Of a DNA stretch of 64,000 nucleotides, positions 45,021-55,496 are shown one piece after another (within the stretch, counting starts at the first letter, position 1; each line of letters begins with the position of its first letter). Source of the DNA: Gaeumannomyces sp. JS-464 (Eukaryota > Ascomycota > Sordariomycetes > Magnaporthales > Magnaporthaceae); NCBI GenBank assembly GCA_002197995.1, contig NGZR01000003.1:5518001-5582000 (forward strand). Direction: 5' to 3'. The notes beneath the pieces were generated by a model, which saw only the letters and a program-made list of their open reading frames with translations, had not been told where the DNA came from and did no database searches. The position numbers and the translations under genes were made by a program.

Positions 45021-45774
45021 TAGGCTTTTAATATTAAGTGTTTTAAAATTTAGCGTTAATAACCAGCCAGTTTAAAAAAAAGCTAAACTCCGCTTTTGTT
45101 AAGCGGAATAAACAACGAAAACAAATTTCGCTGCCTTTTTAAAAATCGCGGGCGATATAAGTGGCAAACGAATAACCACCGGCATAAATAAGTGCCTTCG
45201 AAAGGCGAGGTTTGTATCGCTCGAGTAACTTTAATTAGCGCCGGTCCTTTTCCTCCAAGCGGATTTACACCAAATAAAAAATTACGATAACAGTTACTGC
45301 CACCGCCAAGGTACGTATATGCTCGCCGGGGTCGGCTTTCATTGCAGGCGTTGTTATTGCGAATAGCTTCCTTTTTGCTAATAAATTTGCAAAAAGCACA
45401 ACCTTTTGCAACATAAGAACCCCGCACCGCCGTGCCCGCAACGCCCATTTTTTAATCGTAACGGTAACGACTTAAAAATAAGGGCATAAGCCAATTTGGC
45501 TGGGCAACTAGTACAAATTAAGCTTAGTTTTGGCTTAAAACAACTCCCTGCAAGTTGGGTACTTCGTCTTGCCCCCTGTCAGTCGTCTCTTATCGTTACG
45601 GACGGTCATGCCCTTGTTTTGGTGCGGATCCCTTACTAAAAACGGCAAGGCGCGTCCAGATAAATTAAAAATCCCCTGTCTCTTGGCACCCGCAACGACC
45701 GTCACGGTAACGATCGTTACGGCCGATCACGCCCCAAGTCAACACAGGTAGTCACTATGGCCATCCTTCCCGAG

Positions 45775-46269
45775 TTATTCCATCCTAGAACGATGCTCAA
45801 TCTCCCCCAGCATGCACTCGGCGCTGTCCTGGATCAACTGCATCACATGCCCGACCGTCTTTGCGCCGACATCGCACGCCAGAGCATGCCGCCTCTCCTG
45901 GATACTCCTGCTGTTGCCGCTGCTCCCCACACCACCGCCGCCGCCGACCCCCTCGCCCGCCTCCACCATCGCCCCCGCCACGGCCGTGTGGATGGAGTTG
46001 CGCAACAACAGGCACACCCTGGCGCGGATCCGGTCGGCCCTGGAGTCGAGCGGCGGCGGCGCGGCGGGGAGGTGCGTGTCGCGCACCGCGAAGCCGATGT
46101 ACTCCTCGATCGCCCCCGGCAGCTCCAGCAGCGGGTCGCTGGTCAGGATGCGCACGTACGCGTCCGCCGCCATGCACCGCCGGTGCTGCCGCAGGGCCTG
46201 CTCTAGGCTGATTCGCACCGCGGCGTAGATGTACTGCGCCGTTGCGCGTATGAGGCGCTGGGTGTTCAT
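45775..46269 (-). CDS. Hypothetical protein (164 aa)
   Basis: A single uninterrupted frame of 164 codons starts at 46269 and stops at 45775, GC-rich and with island-type codon use. The N-terminal half is helical (MNTQRLIRATAQYIYAAVRI, LTSDPLLELPGAIEEYIGFA), the middle has a Gly run (GEGVGGGGGVGSSG), and the end is again helical (TVGHVMQLIQDSAECMLGEI). No signal peptide or clear membrane span is seen. I do not recognise a family. Before the Harbinger insertion its neighbour would have been the OHCU decarboxylase, in the same direction. Introns cannot be excluded. Confidence 0.6.
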   Translation of the reverse strand: MNTQRLIRATAQYIYAAVRISLEQALRQHRRCMAADAYVRILTSDPLLELPGAIEEYIGFAVRDTHLPAAPPPLDSRADRIRARVCLLLRNSIHTAVAGAMVEAGEGVGGGGGVGSSGNSRSIQERRHALACDVGAKTVGHVMQLIQDSAECMLGEIEHRSRME

Positions 46270-46726
46270 CCTTTTATTTCCCCGTCTCTTTTTTCTTTCT
46301 TCGTTCTCTTCGAAGCCCGGGAAATCTTCCGGTGATGACCTACGCGGTACCCCCGGCTATCGATGCTAATTTATAGATTTCCAGGCTTGAGTCCCAGCAT
46401 CGGATGGTACACAGCGGAACCACCTACCTGGGTTATCAAGCAGCCCAAGGTTTCACTCGGCTGTCCCCTTCCCTCGCTTGTGTGGGTCTCGATGTGTCTT
46501 CATAGCAATTACGTATCCAGGCGATGGACTCACATAGAAGTCTGTAAGGAATCCCTTATCTTGTGCACGAGGGTATTAACTCTATCTAAATAAAAACTCC
46601 CACGAGCCGGTCACTATTCAGCCTATTTTAAAGTTTCATTCATCACCCCGATTTCGTCGCCATCCGATCTGAAGTAAAATGGTGCTAATTGGACCTGGGC
46701 ATGACAACTTTGTGCAGCGAGTCTGA
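46270..46726. other. Intergenic, right edge of the island
   Basis: Normal-composition sequence between the hypothetical gene and the Copia target duplication. No gene seen. Confidence 0.55.
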
Positions 46727-46731
46727 CAAGC

Positions 46732-46901
46732 TGTCAGAGGTGGCCTGGAGTCACGTGGGTGGCAACTGGTGCCCCACAGCTCTAGGCCTATGCACTGGCC
46801 CTAGTGTTTTGGCCTGCGCGTGCCCTAGCCCGCGATCCAGTAGAGTAGCCAAGTAACAATCACCAATCACTTTGGGTGCCTGTCGTCGCGCACCTCCATT
46901 A
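46732..46901 (+). repeat. 5' LTR of Copia copy 2 (little RIP)
   Basis: Begins TGTCAGAGGTGGCCTGGAG and ends CACCTCCATTA. By eye it differs from the 3' LTR at about 19 positions; at every one the 5' LTR has C or G and the 3' LTR has T or A. Confidence 0.93.
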
Positions 46902-47129
46902 GGTTATAAGCCCTCGCGCCACCGTTAACGATATCTCTGCCTGATTAGGAAAGATTAACGGTGCACGAGTTGTTTCCCGTTGCTTGCGTTCTCCGCCGTG
47001 GATTACGGGCGAGGCGCAGCAGTTAGAAAACCGTTAAACGACAATTAATAAGGCCGCGTTCGGCGCCGATTAGCAACCATAATAAAGCAATAATAATAAC
47101 CCTTTTAGCGCTTAAAGGCACCATTTCCT

Positions 47130-50100
47130 TTGCAATTTAACGCTTTTATACGCGTTAAAAGTGCTAACAAAGCCGCCGAAATGGCGGAATACCGCGAAGT
47201 TGCAATGAAGGTCCCGGACCTGCTAGGGCCTTTTAACCTGGAAATATGGAAGCGCACCATCCGGGTGCATTTAACCGCTTCCCGCAATATCTCCTTTATA
47301 TTTGCTAACCCTTTAGCTAAGCCGGTTGGAGCGGAAAACGACGAAGTTATATAGTTATAAGCTTTTAAAAGGATATTAACATGGTATTACATTCGCAATA
47401 ATATCGAAAAGGTAATTACGAACTTGGAAAAGGCCGGCTAAAACCGCCCTAAAAATAACGAGGATTAAAACTTAAAGGCTTTTTAGGATAAGGTAATTAG
47501 CATTATTAAAGTTACCGTTAACGGCCGTTTCGACGCCTTAATTAACGAACACTATATAATTTCGGTGGAAAAGTTCGACGGTAACGTTAAAAAATATACG
47601 GACCGCTGGTTATAAGTAAAGCAAGCCCTGGATTAAGCTAACATTAACATCCCGGATCGGATGCTTATAAGGAGCTTCGTTAACGGGCTTAGCGCTACTT
47701 ACCCTTTTGCGGTGGCTATAGCTTTAGGGAGTTGTAAGGGCGAGCGCCGCACTCTCGTTAACTTTATTTCGAAAATGCTTAAAAACACGGCGGTTATAAA
47801 GGCCTCGAAGTTAAGGGCTATAGTTAATACTAATAAAAAGCCGGAGGGATTTTAAAAGCCGAGGCTTTGCAATAAAAAGGGTTGCACTATCGTTTCGCGT
47901 GCTTCCCACCACGATAGGTGCGGTAAGCATTACAAGGGCGGCGACGACAATTGCTGGCTTTTGCATTTTAAGCTTAAAAAGGCTTGGAAGGCTAAATATC
48001 CGGAGCGGCGCTTCCAGCGAGGCAATAAGGCAGTTAACGAGGCTATAGCTAACCCAAGGGCTACCGACCATACTGGTGGTATGCCGGTTAATCGGGGCAG
48101 TGCTAGCTAATATAACATAGCTAATACCGCGTTAAGTAATATTAACAATGCCCGTAACGCCGTAATAATCGATTTCGGCTCGTTTAAACACCACTTTAAC
48201 GATCGCAAATGGTTCACCTCGCTAAGGAAGCGCGAGGTCCCTTATAACGCTACCACGGCTAACGGCGGCGCCCAAGTTTCCGTTAAGGAGGGCACCGTCG
48301 AAATGCATTAGCGCAATAAGGCGGGCGTTACTACAGTTACCTTATAGGTAATTTTTACGCTTAAGTCCCCTTTTAACCTTTTTAACCTTAGCAGGATGCG
48401 TAAAACAAGCTTAAAGGACGATTAAACCGATTACTTCGTAACGCCCGACGATAAATGGTTAAGCAGCTATTAAATTAATAATAACGTATTAATTGCTAAC
48501 GTTAACGTGCCCGTAAACGCGCCCCCGGGCCTTATGGCCCTGGGCAACGCACTTAACGGAGGAAACTAACCGACGGAGGTTAACGCACCGACCACGATAA
48601 AACGCCCGGTGCTTTACGTAATAATGCATCGGCGCCTAATGCATGCTAATAAAAAGGCGGTAATAACGGCTTACCGCGTTATAAGCATTAAAGTTAGCTA
48701 TTTTAAAGCATTAAAGCATACTTGTAACGGTTATTTAAAAAGCAAAGCGATTTAAATTATCGGCAATCGTTATTTCCACCGCACTACCCGCCTTTTAAGC
48801 CGTATTTACATAAATACATTAACCATTTCGCTTACTTTATACGGCGGATATAATTACGCCGTCCACATTATTAATAAGGCAATTACTTTTAGCTGGGTGA
48901 TTTTTGCAATTAGCAAAGCTAGCACGGAGATTTTTACGAAAGTTTATAATTGGATTAACTATATTAAACTTTAGTTAAGCATTAAAATATAAGCAATTTA
49001 TACGGACGGTAGCACGGAGTTTAACCCGGAAAAGTTAAAAGCCTATTGTACTTAAAGTAAAGCTTGCGAAATTAGCCCGGCGCGATGCCCGGAAATAAAT
49101 AGCATCGTTAAGCGTGTTAACCGTACTATATTTAACGCGGTTCGCACCGGGATTAACGTTAACGGTTTGCATAAAAAGTATTGGGTATATGCTTTGCAAA
49201 TAGCGAAAAGGGTGCTAAACTACACTTTAAATATAGCTTTTAATAGCAAGGAAAGCCCGCACAAAGCGTGGGCAAAGGTAATCGGCCTTAACAAGGAGTA
49301 TTACCAACCACCAATCCGTACTTTACGCATTTGGGGCGCGGTCGCCTAAGTGCTAATTAAGGACGGCAAATAAGCTAAAACTAATAAAATGGCCTTTAAA
49401 GTAACGAAAGGCCGGCTTATGGGCTGGGAAAGCCTTTATAACGAGATTTTGCTAATTAAGCCGAACGGTACCGACAAGGTTTTCCGTTACCGTAACGCAC
49501 GGATTAATAAAAGCGCTAGTAAACGCTAAAAATCGCCCTATAACTTTGTTTAAAAAGCGATTACCACTAACGAAATTAATAAAGCCGTTATCGAAAACCT
49601 TTACTTTATAATAGGCATTTAGGTTTATAATACTAGTTTAACTACTAATTCCACCGATAATAACGATGGTAACACCGGTGCAATTGGCGATATTACCGGC
49701 CCCGAAGGTAAGGACGATTTATCGCTTGCGGAGGAAACCAGGGAAACCGGAGCGGAGGACGAAAAGCTTGCCGTTGCAAAGCTTAAAAAGCTTAAAAAGC
49801 CCGCCGGCCCGGGCATATTAATACCCGAGGGAACTTTTAAACTCGGTAACGAAGCGGTTACGGTGCCCGTAGCGCTTAAAAAAAGGATTTATAGGAAGCG
49901 GCCGCCGCCCCCGCCGAGTAACTGGCAATTAAGGGAGCGCTTAACGGCCCCTAAGTATTACAAAGTTTTAACACCAAAAATTTGCAAAAAAAGGGAGCTT
50001 GTGGAGGCATTTATAACGGCTCGCTTTAAGCCCAAAAATATTAAAAAGGTGGCGGAAAAGGATTCGGGTAACCTAAAAGGCGCCGGAAACGACGAAAGCT

Positions 50101-51830
50101 TTTACAGCTTTAATACGAATACTAAAGCTGCCGAAAAAACTGCCCGAAAAACGGGTTTTACACTCGTTAACGTTACGTACCCGGATAACGATATCGTTTT
50201 GCCTTAAAAGATCGGCGGCTTTAAAATCCCCAACCTCGCGCTTTTCGGCGTCGCCACGGTACCGGGAACACCGTATATTCCGGCCCATTATTATAACGCG
50301 GTAAAGCACGAGGCCGAGTACGGGCGATATTATAAGCTAGTAATGCAAAAGTAAATTAATACGTTGCTTAAAAAAGGCACGTAGGTGTTAAAAAAATTGC
50401 CCCCGGGTACTAAAGCACTGCCGGGCAAATGGGTATACGTGTTTAAGCTAACGTTTAACGGCGCTTTTAAAAAGATTAAAGCGCGTTGGGTTATTTGCGG
50501 CAATTACGACGATATTCCGGGCGAGGATAAGGTTGCAACGTACGCGGCAATTACTTATGCAGCATTTACGAGGGTGTTTTTTATGCTTGTAGCCGTTAAC
50601 GACCTTAAATGCCGCCAATTCGACTTCGTAACTGCCTATTTCGGCGCTATCGTACCTAATAACGTTATGGTATACGTATAGCAACTTTAAAGTATTCCGG
50701 TTAAGTAAAAAAGGTTATTATTGCCAATTAAAAAAGGCATTTTACGGCTTTCGCAAATCGCTTTTATAATGGTATTAAACGATTATTTCGGAGTTCGAGG
50801 CATTTAGTTTTAGGCCGATTTACTAAAACGTTTGCTTTTACCGCAAAAAGGAAACGGGCGTTATGCTATTACTTTACGTAAACGATTTCCAAATTGCCGC
50901 TCGTACGGTTACGGGAAATTAAAGCCATCGTTACCGAAGTGGGTAGCCGGTTCGAAATAACCGCTTTAGGTAACGCAAAAAACGTTTCTCGGCATGCAAG
51001 TTATAAGGGATCGCTAGCGGAGGATTGTAAGCCTTTACTAACGCGATTATATTAATAAAATTATTACCAAATACAAACGGGAGGACTTTAAAGCAGTGAA
51101 AACGCTTTAGCCCTTTGGCTTTATAATGCCGATTATTTGGGACCTTTTCCCGCACGAGGAGGTTTTGCGCTATTAATCGGAAATAGCGATATTAGCTACC
51201 TCGCTAGCATTACTCGCTTTAATATTACGTATACCGTAAAAAGGTTGTAAAAGGTTAATGCTAATCCCGGCAACGAGCATTTGGCATTGCTAAAGCACTT
51301 TTAGCGTTATATTATTAGCATTAAAAAATTCGCGCTTACTTTTGGTGGGCTTACTTACAGCGCCGAGGCGATGGGCTTAAAGGTTTACGGAAACGCTTCG
51401 TTCGCTAACTGCTTCCGTACGAGGGCATTTATAAGCGGCGTAATCGTTATGCTAGCGGGTGGTCCTATTTACTAGCAATTAAAAAAGCAGACTTTTGTAA
51501 CAACGTCGACGACGGAGGCGGAATTCGTTAACCTTTTGCTAACGGGCCGGGCTTTGCTTTAAATTAAGGGCATTTTAAAGGAAATTGGATACCTTAGCGA
51601 AAAACTTTCGTGGTGCATACGGATAACGCTAACGCTTAAACGACGGTGCTAAACCCGTTGGAATTAGCCCGCACCCGTATAATCGACCTCCGCTATAAGT
51701 GGGTAATCGATGCTATAAAGCGTTAACTTTTTACCCTTAAGCTCGTTAGCACGGCCAATATAAAGGCGGACGGTTTTACGAAAGGCTTAACGGCGAAAGG
51801 ATAGGCGAGGTTTATTATTTAGCTGGGAAT
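47130..51830 (+). pseudogene. Copia copy 2 gag-pol polyprotein relic
   Basis: Gag is readable from 47130 (MAEYREVAMKVPDLLGPFNL) through MLIRSFVNGLSATYPF to a zinc-binding block RCGKHYKGGDDNCWLLH near 47920-47970. The protease block is IIDFGSFKHHFNDRKWF near 48170. The pre-integrase motif HRRLMHANKKAV is near 48630, and an integrase core with AIYTDGSTEFNPEKL near 49000. YALQIAKRVLNYTLNIAF lies at about 49180-49240. Copia reverse transcriptase is at 50385-51000 (KALPGKWVYVFKLTFNG, then QFDFVTAYFGA). RNase H closes the frame near 51600-51800 (RYKWVIDAIK). Premature stops fall at former Q and W codons, so it is inactive but still easy to read. Confidence 0.9.
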
Positions 51831-51951
51831 GTAGCAAATGCCGCAGTAAACGGCTTATAGGAAAACTAGGGAAATACCACGGATTTGGAGGATTACTACG
51901 TAAATGCGGGCTCGTAATACCTTTAGGGCCGTTGCATGGCTTACGGGGGGG

Positions 51952-52121
51952 TGTTAAAGGTGGCCTGGAGTTACGTGGGTGGCAATTGGTGCCCCACAGC
52001 TTTAAACCTATGCATTGGCCTTAATGTTTTGGTTTGCGCGTGCTTTAGCCCGCGATCCAGTAAAGTAGCTAAGTAATAATTACCAATCACTTTGGGTGCT
52101 TGTCGTCGCGCACCTCCATTA
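51952..52121 (+). repeat. 3' LTR of Copia copy 2 (RIP-mutated)
   Basis: Begins TGTTAAAGGTGGCCTGGAG and ends CACCTCCATTA, followed by CAAGC. It carries about 14 C-to-T and 5 G-to-A changes against the 5' LTR and no transversion that I could see. Confidence 0.93.
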
Positions 52122-52126
52122 CAAGC

Positions 52127-52535
52127 TTTCCCCCCGCCAGTTTTATTAAGGGCTTGTTCGGTTCACGCTGTTTATGTTAACAACTGTTGATTTACCTATT
52201 GAAATCGGTATAAAAAGGTGCGGAAACGCCGGCTGGGGCCCCCTGCAAGCACAAAAGTCACTTTTCGCAGGGAAACAGGCCCAAATCCTTGCCGACGCCT
52301 TAACCCCCTATTTGCCACGGCTATTTTAAACTTATGCTTAACGGTTAAAGCCATTTATAAAATTACCGGCTTTTTTTTTACTTGTAATTTTTTACTTTTT
52401 ACACCCGCTTTTAATATGTATTGCGCTTACCTTTATATATAACTTTTCAGGTTTTAATAATAACAATTACAAATTAAAAGATTTAGTTTAATAGTAAAGC
52501 GTAAAAAGCATATAACGTGGTTTACCACCGAGTGA
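52127..52535. other. Island remnant right of Copia copy 2
   Basis: The first 200 bp have island-like composition and join the sequence left of 46727 if the Copia element is removed. It grows AT-rich towards 52400. A 74-codon frame at 52218-52442 shows no domain. Confidence 0.5.
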
Positions 52536-52897
52536 GCCACGACGAAATCCTATATTAAACGCGATTTTCGATACCCTTGCTAACTTAGCCAATTTAAACC
52601 CAAATTTAACCGGATTTAAAAAGGTTATTTTTAACTAAGTAAAATGTTTAATTTTTGTTTTAGATTTTTCTTATTACCCTTTTAAAGTAAGTTTAAAACA
52701 CTGTATAATACATTGTGCAAAATATGTAAAATATGCAATATAACTAAAAAGGTAATAATAAAAATCAAAGAAAATTAAATTAAATTTCTTATTTAGTTAA
52801 ATATACCTTTTTTTTAAATTTGGTTAACTTTAAGTTTAAATTGGCCGAGTTAGCAAGGGTATTAAAAATCGCGTTTAATATGGGATTTCGTCGTGGC
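52536..52897. mobile_element. Foldback (MITE-like) element, 362 bp
   Basis: The two ends are inverted copies beginning GCCACGACGAAATCC; similarity continues through CCCTTGCTAAC and inward almost to the centre, so the whole unit folds into one long imperfect hairpin with arms of about 175 bp. No open frame. No secure target duplication could be identified. Confidence 0.75.
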
Positions 52898-52901
52898 CTA
52901 T

Positions 52902-53303
52902 TGTTACGACCAGTATGCAAGCCCTAGGATACAAGGTAAAAGGGGCTCCAAGCGGTGCTTTTACCCCGCACTATTAAAACATACGAAAACACGTAACGGG
53001 CTTACTTAAAAGGATTTTTGGATTTTTAAACAAAGCCATAAATCCAAAAGGATTTTTGGATTTTTAAACAAAGCTATAAATCCAAGGGCTAGTAAAAGCA
53101 AAAAGGTCGCGTACATAAAAAATAGGTTTCCTACTATTTTAAATAGTTTAAATTAAAACTTCGGCATTAATAAACTTAAGTTAATTTTAAAACATCTTTT
53201 TTAAATAAGCAATTAAACTACTATTACTAAATTTACCAAGCTTATTAATAAGCGTATTATTTTAAACACTTTTTTAAACGGTTTTATTTTAAAAATAAAA
53301 GCT
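52902..53303 (+). repeat. Gypsy-A LTR, plus orientation (partial)
   Basis: Begins TGTTACGACCAGTATGCAAG and follows the Gypsy-A LTR order, with two copies of GGATTTTTGGATTTTTAAAC. Its right end merges with the next, inverted LTR; the boundary is approximate. Confidence 0.7.
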
Positions 53304-54887
53304 TATTATTATAAACGGACTTTTGCTTTTAAAGTAAGGCCGCTTAAAAGAGGTGTTTAAAATAGTACGCTTATTAAAAGGTTTGGTAAACTTGGTAACA
53401 GTAGTTTAATTGCTTGCCTAAAGGGGTGCTTTGGAGCTAACTTAAGTTAACTAATGCCGAAGTTTTAATCCAAGCTATTTAAAATAATAAAAAACCCATC
53501 TTTTTATACACACGATTTTTTTGCTTTTACCGGCTTTTAAATTTGTGGCCTTATCCAGAAATTTAAAAATCACTTTAAATTTGTGGTTTTATTTAAAAAT
53601 CCCTTTTGGATTTGTAGCTTTATTTAAAAATTTAAAAATTTAAAAGTTTAGCTTAAGTAAGCTCGTTACGTGCCTTCGTATATCCTAATAGTGCGGGGTA
53701 AAAGCGCTGTTTAAAACCCTTCCTGTTTTATTTTAAAGCTTACATGCTGGTCGTAATATTAGGTTTCCCTTTTTAAACCAAATCCTTTTAGCTATACCTT
53801 GCTGCCCCGCCTCCCGTTAATTGGTAAATACTTTCTTTTTTTTACTATTTCCCTCCTTTTTTTAGCTAACAAAATGTTTGGCTGGGTGCGAAAACGTCCC
53901 TTTGTTAAAAAAACTTTTTAACGTAAAAACCTGCTTGTTTAAATCGTTTTTTCTATTATCAAAATGCTTTTTTATTTTTTTTATTACAAGGCTTTAAAAC
54001 GTAAAAAGTGTAAGGCCTTTTTTTAAAACTCGTTTCGGTACGTAAAATACCTCGGTCGGAATCGTTTAAATTGCGACATTTTAAATCCTTTTTTTTAAAT
54101 AGCTTCGTTTTATTAGGTTGCAATACTAGCAAATGGAAGTTAAAATCGAAACGGTGGAAAAAAAACGTTATGCTTTGAATAACAAGCTCGAGCGTTTACG
54201 AAAATAGAAAAAAAATGTGGTTCGAAAAAAAAATGCGCGCGATTCGGCGCGGTATTAACGTTATAAAAAAGCTGGAACGGGTAAAGCGGAAAAAAGCGGG
54301 GAAGGAGGTTAAATAGGCTCCCACTGTATTTTTTAGCTCGCTTTTTTTTTAAGTTTCCTTTGTTATTTCCAAGCTGGGCCGATTTCGGGGTTATTTATAA
54401 CCCGAGTTTTTTTTGGCTTTGTTTAGTTTTAATACGTTATTTTAGCGTAAGCGTTCCAAGTTTAAATCCAAATTTTTAATATAAAAATTAACTTTTTTTT
54501 AAAGCTTTTCGTTAGTACTTTTTAAAAGCTTTCGGTATTTTTTAAAATTGGCTTTTTTTAAATGCTTTTTTTAACTTTATACTTTGCTTATTTAACTAAG
54601 TAGTGCTTAATTTCGTTAATTTCGTTTTTATTTAACCCTTTTTTAATTTCGTACTTTTATTTTAAGTCGACTTTTATTAATTCGTCGTTTTTTATGCTAA
54701 ATAGCGCTAGCTCGAATAAAAAAACGTGAAAAACCGGGTGGGATTTTATAATTAATAGTAATTAAAATTTATAATTAACATTTAAAACTTTTTATATTAT
54801 TTTAAAAGGTTTTAGTTTTTTATAATTTAGCTTATTATTTAATCGTTTTATTTTAATATTGCGTTAAAAAGATAAACGTTATCCTTT
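53304..54887 (-). mobile_element. Gypsy-A copy 3: 3' LTR plus internal 3' end
   Basis: The inverted LTR is 53304-53758. Continuing to the right, the order of Gypsy-A is retained: the 3' internal region, the antisense ORF (from 53874), and the chromodomain end (AACCGGGTGGGATTTTAT-type sequence near 54730). It is cut at 54887 by another LTR. Heavily AT-shifted. Confidence 0.75.
53874..54330 (+). pseudogene. Antisense ORF of Gypsy-A copy 3 (relic)
   Basis: Starts ATGTTTGGCTGGGTGCGAAA and can be followed into GCGCGCGATTCGGCGCGG, the counterpart of the IRAVRRG segment in the other copies. Many stops and frameshifts. Confidence 0.5.
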
Positions 54888-55496
54888 TATTATAAACAAG
54901 CTTTTAAATTTAAAATAAAGCTGTTTAAAAAAGTTGTTTAAAATAATACTCTTATTAAAAGGTTTGGTTAACTTGGTAATAATAGTCTAATTGCTTGCCT
55001 AAAAAGGTGTTTGGAACTAACTTAAGTTAACTAATGCCGAAGCTTTAGTTAAAACTATTTAGGAAAGGTAAAAAACCCATTTTTTATATATTTGGTTCCT
55101 TTTTTTCGCCTTTTTGCTTAGATTTATAACTTTATTTTAAGTTTTCGCAAATTCACAAATCCTTTTCGAATTTATCGCTTTGTTTTAAGTTTTTACAAAT
55201 TTATAAATCCTTTTTAAATTTATTACTTTGTTTTAAGTTTTTATAAATTTATAAATCCTTTTTAAGTAATTTGTTTAATTACGTAACTTTTATATGTTTT
55301 TATAATATAAGGTAAAAGCGCTATTTAAAACCCTTTTTATTTTATGTTTTAAGGTTTACATGCTGGTTATAACATTAGGTTTCCCTTTTTAAACTAAATC
55401 CTTTTAGCTATACTTTATTACCCCGCTTTTCGACAGTTAATAAGTACTTTCCTTTTTTTACCACCTTTTTCCCTTTTTAACTAACGAGATGTTTAA
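54888..55496 (-). mobile_element. Gypsy-A copy 4: LTR and short internal stub
   Basis: An inverted Gypsy-A LTR (54888-55374) followed by about 120 bp of the adjoining internal region up to the start codon of the antisense ORF, where the next LTR begins. Confidence 0.7.

Larger units (their letters stand above)
42339..45734. mobile_element. PIF/Harbinger-type DNA transposon with 44-bp TIRs
   Basis: The ends are inverted repeats of 44 bp (42339-42382 and 45691-45734) that match at about 41 positions, beginning GGGCGTGATCGGCCGTAACG. CAA lies directly outside both ends (42336-42338, 45735-45737), fitting the 3-bp duplication of PIF/Harbinger; a 5-bp CCAAG is also possible if the TIR starts one base in. 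A second partial copy of the terminal motif is at 45592-45613. The element is 3396 bp and carries a transposase (-) and a Myb/SANT-like ORF (+), the two genes expected. The core is AT-rich and RIP-damaged while the outer 200 bp on each side are not. It interrupts the gene island. Confidence 0.85.
46732..52121 (+). mobile_element. Copia copy 2: full-length LTR retrotransposon
   Basis: Two 170-bp LTRs (46732-46901 and 51952-52121) flank the element, with the 5-bp duplication CAAGC at 46727-46731 and 52122-52126. A possible primer-binding region starts right after the 5' LTR (GGTTATAAGCCC), and a G-rich polypurine tract precedes the 3' LTR. Total length is 5390 bp. Its internal region is collinear with copy 1 (22935-27676) but has kept more G and C. 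It sits at the right edge of the gene island. Confidence 0.95.

Noticed and set aside
45757..46228. Three overlapping plus-strand frames over the hypothetical gene at 45775-46269
   Set aside because: They are Pro/Arg/His-rich shadows; the minus-strand frame has balanced composition and helical periodicity.
27677..46726. Secondary-metabolite or polysaccharide-utilisation gene cluster
   Set aside because: Apart from the two AA9 genes there is no backbone enzyme, transporter or regulator; neighbours belong to unrelated pathways.
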